Assembly (NCBI GenBank): GCA_964523165.1
Contig: CAZFXZ010000045.1
Span: 1-5,257 of the forward strand
DNA length: 5,257 nt
Source: CAZFXZ01 sp964523165
GTDB lineage: Bacteria > Patescibacteriota > Patescibacteriia > JACRDY01
Direction of reading: 5' to 3'
Part shown: positions 1-5,257 of the stretch, piece after piece
Position numbering within the stretch: the first letter of the stretch is position 1
Layout: each line of letters opens with the position of its first letter
The notes under the pieces: generated by a model
What the model was told of the DNA's origin: nothing
The model's input: the letters and a program-made list of their open reading frames with translations, nothing else
Databases searched by the model: none
Translations under genes and position numbers: made by a program

Positions 1-3000
1 GTGACGGTGATCGGCGCGCCATAATACAAATCGGCAAAATCATGATCACGCACCTGTGTACCCAAAACACTGGATGGGAAAACATAATTAGTCTTTTGGG
101 CTTTGATGTAATATTGTCCGGGGTCGGCGACAAACGAGTATCTACCCCGCCCATCTGTGACCTTGGTCCCGACCAGTTTGTTGGTCTGAGCGTTATAAAG
201 CCTAACAATAGCCAGATCGATAGGTCGTTTTAATAAACTGTCATAAACCACGCCATATTTGCGACGGCGAAAAAACCAAAATCGTAATGGCTCGGTGAAA
301 ATAAAACCCAGATATGGGATAAAGCCCAACGTCGGCAAAATGGCAATGGTGTTGGCAACGGCCAAAGCCAAAACGGCCGGCGTGGCGATAGTCCGAGCGG
401 TTTGTTCGACAGCGCTATTGTTAAAAACATTTCTGATCAAAGTTTGGGCTAAAGGAGTTTGGCCCAGATTGTCAAAAAGATCAGTGATAGCGGTCAAGGC
501 GACACTATCAATCACCTTGTCAGTCAAAGTGATGTCTTCTTCGATCGGCAACTCTTCGGGTAATTTTTCATTGTATTCATCATTGTCATTGATATCTTCA
601 CAACCCGGATCAGCCAAGTCGACCAAACCATCGCTATCATCATCGGCATTATTAGCGCAAGCGGCAATTTGCAAAGGAATCTCTTGGTCAATTTCACTGT
701 TATCGTCAGCATTTTCGCAGCCCGGATCGGCCAAGTCGACAACCCCGTCACCATCATCATCGACTAGATTGCTACAAGCCGGCAGAGGCACGATTTCTTC
801 ATCTGTTTCGTCGGTGTCGTCGGCATTGTCACAGCCCGGATCAGCAAGATCGATTAGACCATCTTGGTCATTATCGATAGCATCATTACAGGCGATCGGC
901 TCTAAAATTTCTTCATTATATTCATCATTGTCTTGATTGTTATCGCAACCCAAATCATCCAAATCTGCCAGACCGTCGGCGTCATCGTCGAGGCCATTCT
1001 GACAAGCAGCATAAGGTGTTAGCTCGGTCGTCTTAGCCGGATCGCCCTGACAAGAAAAATCATTCAGGTCAATTGCGCCATCACCATCATCATCCAAACC
1101 GTTACTGCAAGCCGGGGCCGTGTAATGACCAAGCGCGCAAAAACTTCCTAGATGCAAAGCCGAAACTTGGGCCGCGCCCAAAGCCGTGGAATAAATAGAA
1201 ACTTCATCGATCGTGCCGGTCAAATAACCATCCAAACCGTCATTACCACCAATGCCGTTGTCGGCCGTTGAAGAAGTATAAGCACCCAAGGTCAAAGCTG
1301 CACCGCTGGGTGTAGCCGGCAAAGCGCCGGCCAAATCGGTGATGATATTGGTGGCGCGATATAGCGTGCCGGTCCGCAACACACCATTGAGATAAATTTT
1401 TAAATTTGCGCCATCAAAAGTACAAGTGGCGTGGCTAAGTGACGAGGAAGAAAAAGATGTTTTTATACGATATTCTTGACCGTCTTGGCCATCAAACCAA
1501 CAAACTAGCTTGTTATCGTTTTTATCAACATATAAAGCATAGTTCATATTGCCCGCACCGCTATCTTCACCTCGAGCTATGATTGTTTGCCAACCACTAC
1601 CGCTAGCCGCAAACCAAGCATCAATACTAAACTGCGACAAAGCCAAAGCGTCGCTGGCGGCAATATCAATGTAAGACTGACTGGCACTAGAAAAACTATA
1701 ACAGCTACCGGCCTGGCAATCGTTTGAGGTCGTGACGTTGTGGGTCGTGGCCGTCCGACCATAACCGGCATAATCATAGCCACTACCATCTAATTTCCAA
1801 TAGCCGACCAAACCACTGGCCGCACAAATTTCATAACTACAAGTCGCCGAGCAACCATCACCACCAGAGATATTATCATCATCACATTGTTCATCCCCTG
1901 CGATCAAACCATCACCGCAAACGGCAATAATTTCCGGAGCTTCACTATCATCATCAGAAGTTTGACAATCACTGTCTTGTGGATAATCGATCGCACCATC
2001 ACTGTCATTGTCCAAACCGTCATTGCACTCAAAAGTTTCCGTCGGCAAGTCGCTGTTTTCGGTATTGTCGCCAGCCGCTGAACAACCCGGATCAAGCAAG
2101 TCGATCAAGGCGTCACCATCATCATCCAGATCGTTGTTACACAAAAAACTGTCATTTTCACTATTGTCGGTCGGGCCAGTACAACCGGGATCGATCATAT
2201 CAACCAAGCCATCGCCGTCATTATCCAAACCATCAGCACAACTATAAGAAATCGGCGGTGAAGTTTTATATTGGATCGTAACAGTTTGGTTGCGACTATC
2301 AACGGCTTGATTGATTGAAGTATTACCCTCGACAGCGTGACTGGCTGAAAAGTTGTAATTATTTTTATTGTTGATCACTCCCCCGCTGTTAACCTGATAA
2401 GCGTCCAAAGAAGTGTAAGCCGTGTAACCCGTACCGGCCGTCGCACCCAAGGCTGTATTACCACCACCGTTGGCCGTGGCCGTGACGGTGGCGGTTTCTA
2501 TCGGATTATTACCGTTGTCTATGACATAAGCTCGCACGTCATAGTTGACATCCAACGTACCACTCAAGACCGTATAACTATTAGAAAAATTAACATTATC
2601 CAAATAAAGCGTGCGGCCGTCACAATCAACATAGATCGCGCCACTGGCGGCTGGATCAACAGTCATCGACATTTCACTGACGGTTTGATCGGCGCCCAAA
2701 GTACTACTACAGGCTAAACCCCAAGCGCCAGAGGGCACGCTGATAATTTCTCCGCTGATCGTATTGCCACCATCATTACCAATCACGTAAGCCAAAAATT
2801 CATTGCCGCTCATGGTGTTGCCCGACGAGGTGATGGGATCTCCGGCCAAGACATAAACACCAAACTGATCGTTGTTGTTGGCGGTGTTGCCGGTAAAGCT
2901 AACGCCCGCACCCATGTTGTAAAGCAGTACGCCCGAGCCATCGACACCGGCCGCACCGACAGAACTGTTGGTCGTATTGCCGGAAATGGTGTGACCGCCA

Positions 3001-4340
3001 CTATCGGAGGTCAAACCAACTACGATACCAATTTTGTTGCCATTGGCTATGTTGGTCGACAAATTAACAGTAGAGGAAGTATCCAAAATAATACCATAGC
3101 TAGTATTGTTGTTGGCGGTGTTGCCGGTCACGGTGCTACCCGTACCAAAATTATATAAGTTAATGCCGTGCGAACCATTACTGTTGGCCACATTGCCGGT
3201 AAATGTCACGTTTTGATTGGTCCCATCGACACTAATGCCAATACCCGAAACGCTACTGCTGGTCGTATTGCCGGTCACACTCAAAGTCGTGGTTCCCGTC
3301 GGGTCGATAGTTATGCCATGGCTAGTGGCGGTGGTAATGACGTTGTTACTGACCGTCATGGAAGAGCCGGCCGCCTGACCAGTAGTATACAAGCCCAAAT
3401 TACTGGCGCTAGTAATGGTGTTGTCGTCGATTAAAATATTGGTCAAAACATTGGTCGCTCCGACTAAGCCGGTAAAAAATAAGCCGTTAGTCCCGTCGGT
3501 GATAATATTGCCGCTGATCTCCAAATCATCAACAGCATTACCAGCCACGTGATAAACGGACATGGCGCTGGCGCTGCTATTGGTGATGGTGTTGTTGGTG
3601 ATAGCATTGCCGTCACCCGTAACGCAAATTGTGACCGTACTACTGGCCACACAATCGTCAATGGTGTTGTCATCAACAGTGTTGGCGTCCGACAAGCCCA
3701 AGTTTAAAGCCGAATCATTACAACCATCAAAACTGTTGCCAGAAATTGTACTATTGGTCAAAGCGCTAGTCGTGGCGGCAAAAGACACATAGCCAAAGGC
3801 TCCGGATAAAATATTATTGGTAATAGTTATATTATCAACCGCACCGGTGATATTAAAAATACTACCATTAACAATGGTTAGATTGGATATGGTGGTGTTG
3901 CTCCGCACCGTCGCGACTGCGGCCGTACAATTTTGAATAGTCAATCCCCCCGTCACGCTACTACCGGCCGCGGCGGCGTTGCTAAAATAAATAGCGTAGG
4001 TGCCGTTGCCATTACAATCCAAGGTCAGGCTGCCGGCCCCCGGACCGACAATACTCAGTGGTTGGGTAATATTAGCCTGAGCGGCGGCAAAAGCGATGGT
4101 ACCACTAACCGAAAAAGTGATTTCGCTCGTCCCGCCATCGGCGTTGGCGGCATTAATCGCTTCACGATATGAGCAGTGCGCTCCGTCACAAGTCCCATCG
4201 CTGAGATCATTGGTCGAATTTACAATATAATTAAAATCCGCCGCTTTGGCTTGGGGAGAAAAAAATAAAAAACCGCCATAGACCAAGGCCACGGTCGCAA
4301 AAACAGCCACTGCAGTAACCACTGGCAGACGGTTGGCCAT
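1..4340 (-). CDS. Large secreted/membrane-anchored beta-helix, LamG and Cys/Asp-repeat surface protein (C-terminus outside window)
   Basis: One uninterrupted frame of 1446 codons with no stop, truncated by the window edge. Parts in order: signal peptide (about 1-33); CSLREA-type motif (48-66); right-handed parallel beta-helix with PbH1-like rungs (about 75-587); beta-sandwich-like segment (about 588-692); three Cys/Asp repeats (701-800); a Myxococcus-type cysteine-rich repeat (808-839); a LamG/concanavalin-like domain (843-1067); five more Cys/Asp repeats (1078-1258); an acidic linker; hydrophobic segment(s) (about 1317-1349); an RRRK cluster (1358-1361); and a carboxypeptidase-regulatory-like domain (from about 1363). 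This is not a known enzyme; no catalytic motif is recognised. The build suggests an exported, surface-displayed adhesin or glycan-contacting protein, which is inference. Start choice is uncertain. ATG 4340 has an A-rich leader without Shine-Dalgarno. An in-frame GTG at 4364 would add VIKKIKQK (Met-initiated), giving a more typical lysine-rich n-region. The gene has its own promoter after the rpsJ terminator. Confidence 0.95.
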   Translation of the reverse strand, partial: MANRLPVVTAVAVFATVALVYGGFLFFSPQAKAADFNYIVNSTNDLSDGTCDGAHCSYREAINAANADGGTSEITFSVSGTIAFAAAQANITQPLSIVGPGAGSLTLDCNGNGTYAIYFSNAAAAGSSVTGGLTIQNCTAAVATVRSNTTISNLTIVNGSIFNITGAVDNITITNNILSGAFGYVSFAATTSALTNSTISGNSFDGCNDSALNLGLSDANTVDDNTIDDCVASSTVTICVTGDGNAITNNTITNSSASAMSVYHVAGNAVDDLEISGNIITDGTNGLFFTGLVGATNVLTNILIDDNTITSASNLGLYTTGQAAGSSMTVSNNVITTATSHGITIDPTGTTTLSVTGNTTSSSVSGIGISVDGTNQNVTFTGNVANSNGSHGINLYNFGTGSTVTGNTANNNTSYGIILDTSSTVNLSTNIANGNKIGIVVGLTSDSGGHTISGNTTNSSVGAAGVDGSGVLLYNMGAGVSFTGNTANNNDQFGVYVLAGDPITSSGNTMSGNEFLAYVIGNDGGNTISGEIISVPSGAWGLACSSTLGADQTVSEMSMTVDPAASGAIYVDCDGRTLYLDNVNFSNSYTVLSGTLDVNYDVRAYVIDNGNNPIETATVTATANGGGNTALGATAGTGYTAYTSLDAYQVNSGGVINNKNNYNFSASHAVEGNTSINQAVDSRNQTVTIQYKTSPPISYSCADGLDNDGDGLVDMIDPGCTGPTDNSENDSFLCNNDLDDDGDALIDLLDPGCSAAGDNTENSDLPTETFECNDGLDNDSDGAIDYPQDSDCQTSDDDSEAPEIIAVCGDGLIAGDEQCDDDNISGGDGCSATCSYEICAASGLVGYWKLDGSGYDYAGYGRTATTHNVTTSNDCQAGSCYSFSSASQSYIDIAASDALALSQFSIDAWFAASGSGWQTIIARGEDSGAGNMNYALYVDKNDNKLVCWFDGQDGQEYRIKTSFSSSSLSHATCTFDGANLKIYLNGVLRTGTLYRATNIITDLAGALPATPSGAALTLGAYTSSTADNGIGGNDGLDGYLTGTIDEVSIYSTALGAAQVSALHLGSFCALGHYTAPACSNGLDDDGDGAIDLNDFSCQGDPAKTTELTPYAACQNGLDDDADGLADLDDLGCDNNQDNDEYNEEILEPIACNDAIDNDQDGLIDLADPGCDNADDTDETDEEIVPLPACSNLVDDDGDGVVDLADPGCENADDNSEIDQEIPLQIAACANNADDDSDGLVDLADPGCEDINDNDEYNEKLPEELPIEEDITLTDKVIDSVALTAITDLFDNLGQTPLAQTLIRNVFNNSAVEQTARTIATPAVLALAVANTIAILPTLGFIPYLGFIFTEPLRFWFFRRRKYGVVYDSLLKRPIDLAIVRLYNAQTNKLVGTKVTDGRGRYSFVADPGQYYIKAQKTNYVFPSSVLGTQVRDHDFADLYYGAPITV
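3..254 (-). other. Carboxypeptidase regulatory-like (beta-sandwich) domain, cut by the window edge
   Basis: From residue 1363 the chain reads GVVYDSLLKRPIDLAIVRLY, then a VTDGRGRYSFVADPGQYYIKAQK core, then NYVFPSS and later DHDFADLYYGAPITV. The pattern 'V.DS....P...A.V.L...TDG.GRY.F...PG.Y.I.A' is that of CarboxypepD_reg/Cna-B-like seven-stranded modules. I know the same helix-RRRK-YGVVYDS junction from Patescibacteria surface proteins. Residue 1446 is the last complete codon in the window, so the rest of the protein is not visible. Confidence 0.8.
294..392 (-). other. Transmembrane segment(s) of the large surface protein
   Basis: Residues about 1317-1349 (TIATPAVLALAVANTIAILP then TLGFIPYLGFIFT) are hydrophobic with almost no charge, and are followed by LRFWFFRRRK (1352-1361). 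The stretch is long enough for one long helix, or two short ones broken at Pro1336. By the positive-inside rule the RRRK cluster should face the cytoplasm, which would leave all preceding domains outside the cell. Confidence 0.75.
567..1109 (-). repeat. Cys/Asp repeat cluster 2 (five copies, after LamG)
   Basis: Five copies start at Cys1078, 1113, 1151, 1189 and 1228, a period of 35-39 residues. All have exactly 18 residues between the two cysteines. Consensus: C-x-N-x-x-D-D-D-x-D-G-x-x-D-L-x-D-x-G-C, then an acidic tail such as DNADDNSE. The last three copies share DLADPGC and are very similar in DNA as well: plus-strand positions 601-623 and 718-740 differ at only two of 23 bases, and 832 onward is close. 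This suggests expansion by tandem duplication. As in cluster 1, calcium loops and disulfides are inferred. Confidence 0.88.
1140..1814 (-). other. LamG/concanavalin A-like jelly-roll domain
   Basis: Residues 843-1067 show the landmarks of the LamG_3 family: GLVGYWKLDG at the start, SQSYIDIAASDALALSQFSIDAWF, the TIIARGED strand, YALYVDKNDNKLVCWFDG, HATCTFDGANLKIYLNG, LTLGAYTS, and the closing GTIDEVSIYSTALGAAQV helix. Length (about 225 residues) fits the family. These jelly-roll domains commonly bind glycans or proteins in a calcium-dependent way; the ligand here cannot be told. Confidence 0.9.
1824..1919 (-). other. Myxococcus-type cysteine-rich repeat
   Basis: Residues 808-839 begin CGDGLIAGDEQCDDDN and continue with GGDGCSATCSYEIC. 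This fits the Myxococcus cysteine-rich repeat pattern (CGDG...E.CDDGN...GDGCS..C..E), with Asp for Gly in CDDGN. Cysteines fall at 808, 819, 830, 834 and 839. It occurs as a single copy directly between the first Cys/Asp cluster and the LamG domain. In other proteins this module is an extracellular spacer with disulfides. Confidence 0.85.
1941..2240 (-). repeat. Cys/Asp repeat cluster 1 (three copies, before LamG)
   Basis: Three copies start at Cys701, Cys734 and Cys772 and follow the pattern CxxxLDxDxDxxxDxxDPGC...DN(S/T)E. The paired cysteines are 18 residues apart in the first two copies and 19 in the third, where DPGC is replaced by DSDC. Each carries a DxDxDGxxD-like loop, as in EF-hand, dockerin or thrombospondin-3-type calcium sites; the second copy has Ala for Gly. 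Calcium binding and an internal disulfide are inferred from this pattern. Confidence 0.85.
2580..4118 (-). other. Right-handed parallel beta-helix domain (PbH1/NosD-like repeats)
   Basis: Residues about 75-587 are rich in N, T, S, G, V and I, with repeated turns of the type ITNNTI, VSGNSF, VTGNTTSS, FTGNVANSNGSHGI and VTGNTANNNTSYGI. From about residue 356 to 508 the [TS]-x-N turn recurs every 23-25 residues (one interval of 30), the spacing of one beta-helix rung with an asparagine ladder. Such domains often bind or cleave polysaccharides, or serve as rigid adhesin stalks. I see no polysaccharide-lyase or hydrolase active site, so I favour a structural or binding role. Confidence 0.85.
4143..4199 (-). 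other. CSLREA-type motif at the start of the beta-helix
   Basis: Residues 48-66 read DGTCDGAHCSYREAINAAN. This matches the pattern DGxCDxxxCSLREAIxAAN found at the N-terminus of many exported beta-helix proteins (CSLREA domain), with Tyr in place of the usual Leu. Cys51 and Cys56 are placed to form a disulfide that would cap the helix. The match is seen directly; the capping role is inference. Confidence 0.85.
4242..4340 (-). other. Signal peptide region of the large surface protein
   Basis: Residues 1-33 have a short n-region (MANRLP), a hydrophobic core from about V7 to F27 (VVTAVAVFATVALVYGGFLF) and a polar c-region ending in the AXA-type site AKA before ADF. This predicts Sec export with signal peptidase I cleavage after residue 33. 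If translation begins at the GTG at 4364, the n-region gains four lysines, which strengthens the prediction. Confidence 0.85.
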
Positions 4341-4384
4341 TTTTTGTTTTATTTTTTTGATCACAATGTCTGAACTGCGGCTTA

Positions 4385-4414
4385 ATTATAGCACAAAATA
4401 TCTACAACAAAAAA
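4385..4414 (-). promoter_or_regulatory. Extended -10 promoter for the large surface-protein gene
   Basis: On the minus strand TGCTATAAT (4385-4393) is a perfect TATAAT -10 hexamer with the TGn extension typical of promoters that do not need a strong -35. The only -35 candidate at 17-base spacing is TTTTTG, which is weak and lies in the T tract of the preceding terminator. Transcription would start near 4378, leaving a leader of about 38 bases before the ATG at 4340. The motif is seen; activity is inferred from its perfect match and its position between a terminator and a start codon. Confidence 0.75.
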
Positions 4415-4434
4415 TCCCGCTGTAAGCGGGATTT
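4409..4434 (-). terminator. Rho-independent terminator of the tuf-rpsJ unit
   Basis: A perfect 10-bp stem, AAATCCCGCT paired with AGCGGGATTT (4425-4434 and 4412-4421), encloses a three-base loop. On the minus strand it runs into six consecutive T (4409-4414). It starts about 20 bases after the rpsJ stop codon. On the plus strand the T tract is only three bases, so it should work in the rpsJ direction only. Its place shows that tuf-rpsJ transcription is meant to end before the large surface-protein gene. Confidence 0.93.
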
Positions 4435-4454
4435 GTGTATAATTTTAGAGAAAA

Positions 4455-4793
4455 TTACATTTTGATTTCGATGTCGACACCGGCCGGTAAGCTCAGCGAC
4501 ATTAGAGCGTCAACTGTCTTGGGTGTCGGATCGATAATATCGATCAAACGTTTATGGGTCCGCATCTCAAATTGGTCCCGGGCATCTTTGTGAACAAAGG
4601 TTGATCGGGCTACGGTAAAGCGGTTTTTTTCCGTCGGCAAAGGGATCGGGCCGGCGACTTTGGCACCATTACGAGTGGCGGTATCCAAAATCGTCTTGGT
4701 CGATTGATCAATCACTTTGTGATCAAAAGCTTTGATCTTGATGCGGATCCGTTGGTGGGCCTTGTCGTCTTTGATTGTTTGTTTAGGTGTCAT
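4455..4793 (-). CDS. rpsJ: 30S ribosomal protein S10 (NusE)
   Basis: S10 is a component of the 30S subunit head. In bacteria it also acts as NusE, pairing with NusB in transcription antitermination and linking NusG to the ribosome. From the ATG at 4793 the protein has 112 residues, against 103 in E. coli. The extra length is a polar N-terminal extension of about a dozen residues before the conserved core RIRIKIKAFDHKVIDQ. The family signature is intact at residues 39-54 (ATRNGAKVAGPIPLPT), followed by KDARDQFE, RTHKRL, DPTPKTVDALM and LPAGVDIEIKM at the C-terminus. An in-frame GTG at 4808 would add five residues (MINIY). I prefer the ATG because neither start has a good Shine-Dalgarno sequence; there is only a weak GAGTGA 9-10 bases before the ATG. 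Downstream there is a terminator instead of rplC, so rpsJ closes this transcription unit. Confidence 0.97.
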   Translation of the reverse strand: MTPKQTIKDDKAHQRIRIKIKAFDHKVIDQSTKTILDTATRNGAKVAGPIPLPTEKNRFTVARSTFVHKDARDQFEMRTHKRLIDIIDPTPKTVDALMSLSLPAGVDIEIKM

Positions 4794-4810
4794 ATATATA
4801 TTTATCACTC

Positions 4811-4857
4811 AGAGGAGTCCGCTCATCTCGCCAGTGGCGATTGAGCGGATAGCCTCT
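4811..4857 (-). promoter_or_regulatory. Long imperfect hairpin spanning the tuf/rpsJ gap
   Basis: The transcribed minus strand can fold into one three-part stem. The outer stem is AGAGG (4853-4857) with CCTCT (4811-4815). The middle stem is TCCGCTCA (4842-4849) with TGAGCGGA (4818-4825), 8 of 8 paired. The inner stem is CGCC/GGCG around a three-base loop (4829-4839). Small internal loops separate the stems. The outer stem overlaps the tuf stop codon, and the structure ends about 17 bases before the rpsJ ATG. No T tract follows, the next bases being GAGTGATAAATATATAT, so it does not look like an intrinsic terminator. It could be an RNA-processing or stability element, or control coupling of rpsJ translation to tuf. 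The pairing is read directly from the sequence; the role is inference. Confidence 0.6.
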
Positions 4858-5257
4858 ATTTGATAATCTTGGTTACCGTACCGGCGCCGACAGTGTGGCC
4901 ACCTTCACGGATAGCAAAACGTTGTTGTTCTTCCAAGGCGATCGGCGCGATGAGCTTGATTTTGAAAGTCATCGTGTCGCCAGGCATAACCATCTCCGTG
5001 CCTTCCGGCAAAGTGATTTCACCAGTCACGTCAGTTGTCCCAATGTAGAATTGAGGTTTGTAGCCAGCAAAGAAAGGTTTGTGGCGACCACCTTCATCTT
5101 TGGACAAAACGTAAACTTGGGCTTCAAATTCGGTGTGCGGAGTGATGCTGCCGGTTTTGGCCAAGACCTGACCGCGCTGGACTTGATCTTTGCGAGTACC
5201 GCGGAGCAAAATACCAGCGTTGTCACCAGCTTGCCCTTGATCAAGTTGCTTGTTAAA
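4856..5257 (-). CDS. tuf: Elongation factor Tu, C-terminal part (5' end outside window)
   Basis: EF-Tu is the GTPase that carries aminoacyl-tRNA to the ribosomal A site in the cytoplasm. Only the last 133 codons plus the TAG stop are present, about one third of the usual 390-400 residues, so the G domain with its GTP-binding motifs lies outside the window. Visible are the end of beta-barrel domain II (AGDNAGILLRGTRKDQVQRG) and all of domain III. Domain III contains the near-invariant blocks LSKDEGGRHKPFF, GYKPQFY, TTDVTG, LPEGTEMVMPGD and RFAIREGGHTVGAGTV, and the protein ends in TKIIK. The close co-linear match to E. coli EF-Tu makes the identification essentially certain. One visible difference is His where E. 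coli has Arg in EGG(R/H)TVGAG. rpsJ follows downstream with no terminator between, so the two genes are probably co-transcribed, as in many bacterial str/S10 clusters. The promoter is not in the window. Confidence 0.98.
   Translation of the reverse strand, partial: FNKQLDQGQAGDNAGILLRGTRKDQVQRGQVLAKTGSITPHTEFEAQVYVLSKDEGGRHKPFFAGYKPQFYIGTTDVTGEITLPEGTEMVMPGDTMTFKIKLIAPIALEEQQRFAIREGGHTVGAGTVTKIIK

Noticed and set aside
259..936. Plus-strand open frame of 225 codons, rich in Ser and Leu
   Set aside because: It lies antisense to the second Cys/Asp repeat cluster and the membrane region of the large gene. Its repeats mirror the Asp-rich repeats on the minus strand. There is no recognisable domain or ribosome binding site.
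601..1109. Regularly spaced, near-identical 20-odd-base repeats that could suggest a CRISPR array
   Set aside because: The period of about 105-117 bases, the imperfect repeats, and the intact reading frame with a clear Cys/Asp protein repeat show they are coding repeats.
1979..2281. Overlapping plus-strand open frames (one His/Arg-rich, one Ser-rich)
   Set aside because: Both are shadows of the first Cys/Asp repeat cluster (GAT/GAC codons read on the opposite strand as ATC/GTC or shifted). There is no domain and no start signal.
524..3676. Short minus-strand open frames in other frames (524-760, 1577-1789, 1904-2095, 2810-3001, 3464-3676)
   Set aside because: All lie inside the 1446-codon frame in a different reading frame and show no recognisable protein features.
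3168..4172. Several short plus-strand open frames antisense to the beta-helix
   Set aside because: They have low-complexity composition, no family resemblance, and the minus-strand frame is continuous across the whole stretch.
1..4340. Possibility that the large frame is two or more genes or carries a frameshift
   Set aside because: Every codon from 4340 to 3 was read in one frame. There is no stop, and recognisable domains follow each other without a break in phase.
4811..4857. The tuf/rpsJ hairpin as an intrinsic terminator
   Set aside because: No T tract follows on the minus strand or on the plus strand, and it would cut rpsJ off from its only plausible upstream gene. No promoter-like sequence is evident in the short gap.
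5026..5244. Minus-strand 72-codon frame overlapping tuf
   Set aside because: It lies out of frame within the highly conserved EF-Tu coding region, so it is a shadow.

Overview
All three genes that can be supported lie on the minus strand. Read 5'->3' on that strand, from high to low coordinates, they are: the 3' third of tuf (elongation factor Tu), complete rpsJ (ribosomal protein S10), an intrinsic terminator, a strong-looking -10 promoter element, and then one very long open frame that fills the rest of the window and runs off its left edge. I translated that frame codon by codon from 4340 to 3. It has no stop and no frame change over 1446 codons. The plus strand holds no convincing gene. 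No stretch of more than 300 bases lacks a gene; the longest gap is the roughly 115 bases between rpsJ and the large gene.

Organism: a bacterium, because EF-Tu and S10 are clearly bacterial. My best guess is a member of the Candidatus Patescibacteria (CPR, Parcubacteria-like). The reasoning is that the large protein ends in hydrophobic helices, an RRRK cluster, a 'YGVVYDS' junction and a carboxypeptidase-regulatory-like domain with an 'FPSS' motif. I recall this tail from surface proteins of that group. The translation starts with little or no Shine-Dalgarno sequence also fit. This is inference from memory of families, not a search result.

Layout: 4856-5257 is the tuf 3' end. 4811-4857 is a long hairpin spanning the tuf/rpsJ gap. 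4455-4793 is rpsJ. 4409-4434 is a terminator that closes the translation-factor/ribosomal unit. 4385-4393 is an extended -10 promoter. 1-4340 is the large secreted or membrane-anchored protein. Its order of parts is signal peptide, CSLREA-type motif, right-handed parallel beta-helix, beta-sandwich-like segment, three Cys/Asp repeats, one Myxococcus-type cysteine-rich repeat, a LamG/concanavalin-like domain, five more Cys/Asp repeats, membrane segment(s), and a carboxypeptidase-regulatory-like domain cut by the window edge.

Together: tuf and rpsJ form a housekeeping translation unit that is insulated by the terminator from an independently transcribed surface-protein gene. The surface protein looks like an adhesin or carbohydrate-contacting envelope protein with calcium-binding, probably disulfide-bonded spacer repeats. 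No defence system, mobile element, CRISPR array, tRNA or rRNA is visible. The main points of interest are the architecture of the large protein, the break in the usual S10 gene order after rpsJ, and the tuf/rpsJ intergenic hairpin.
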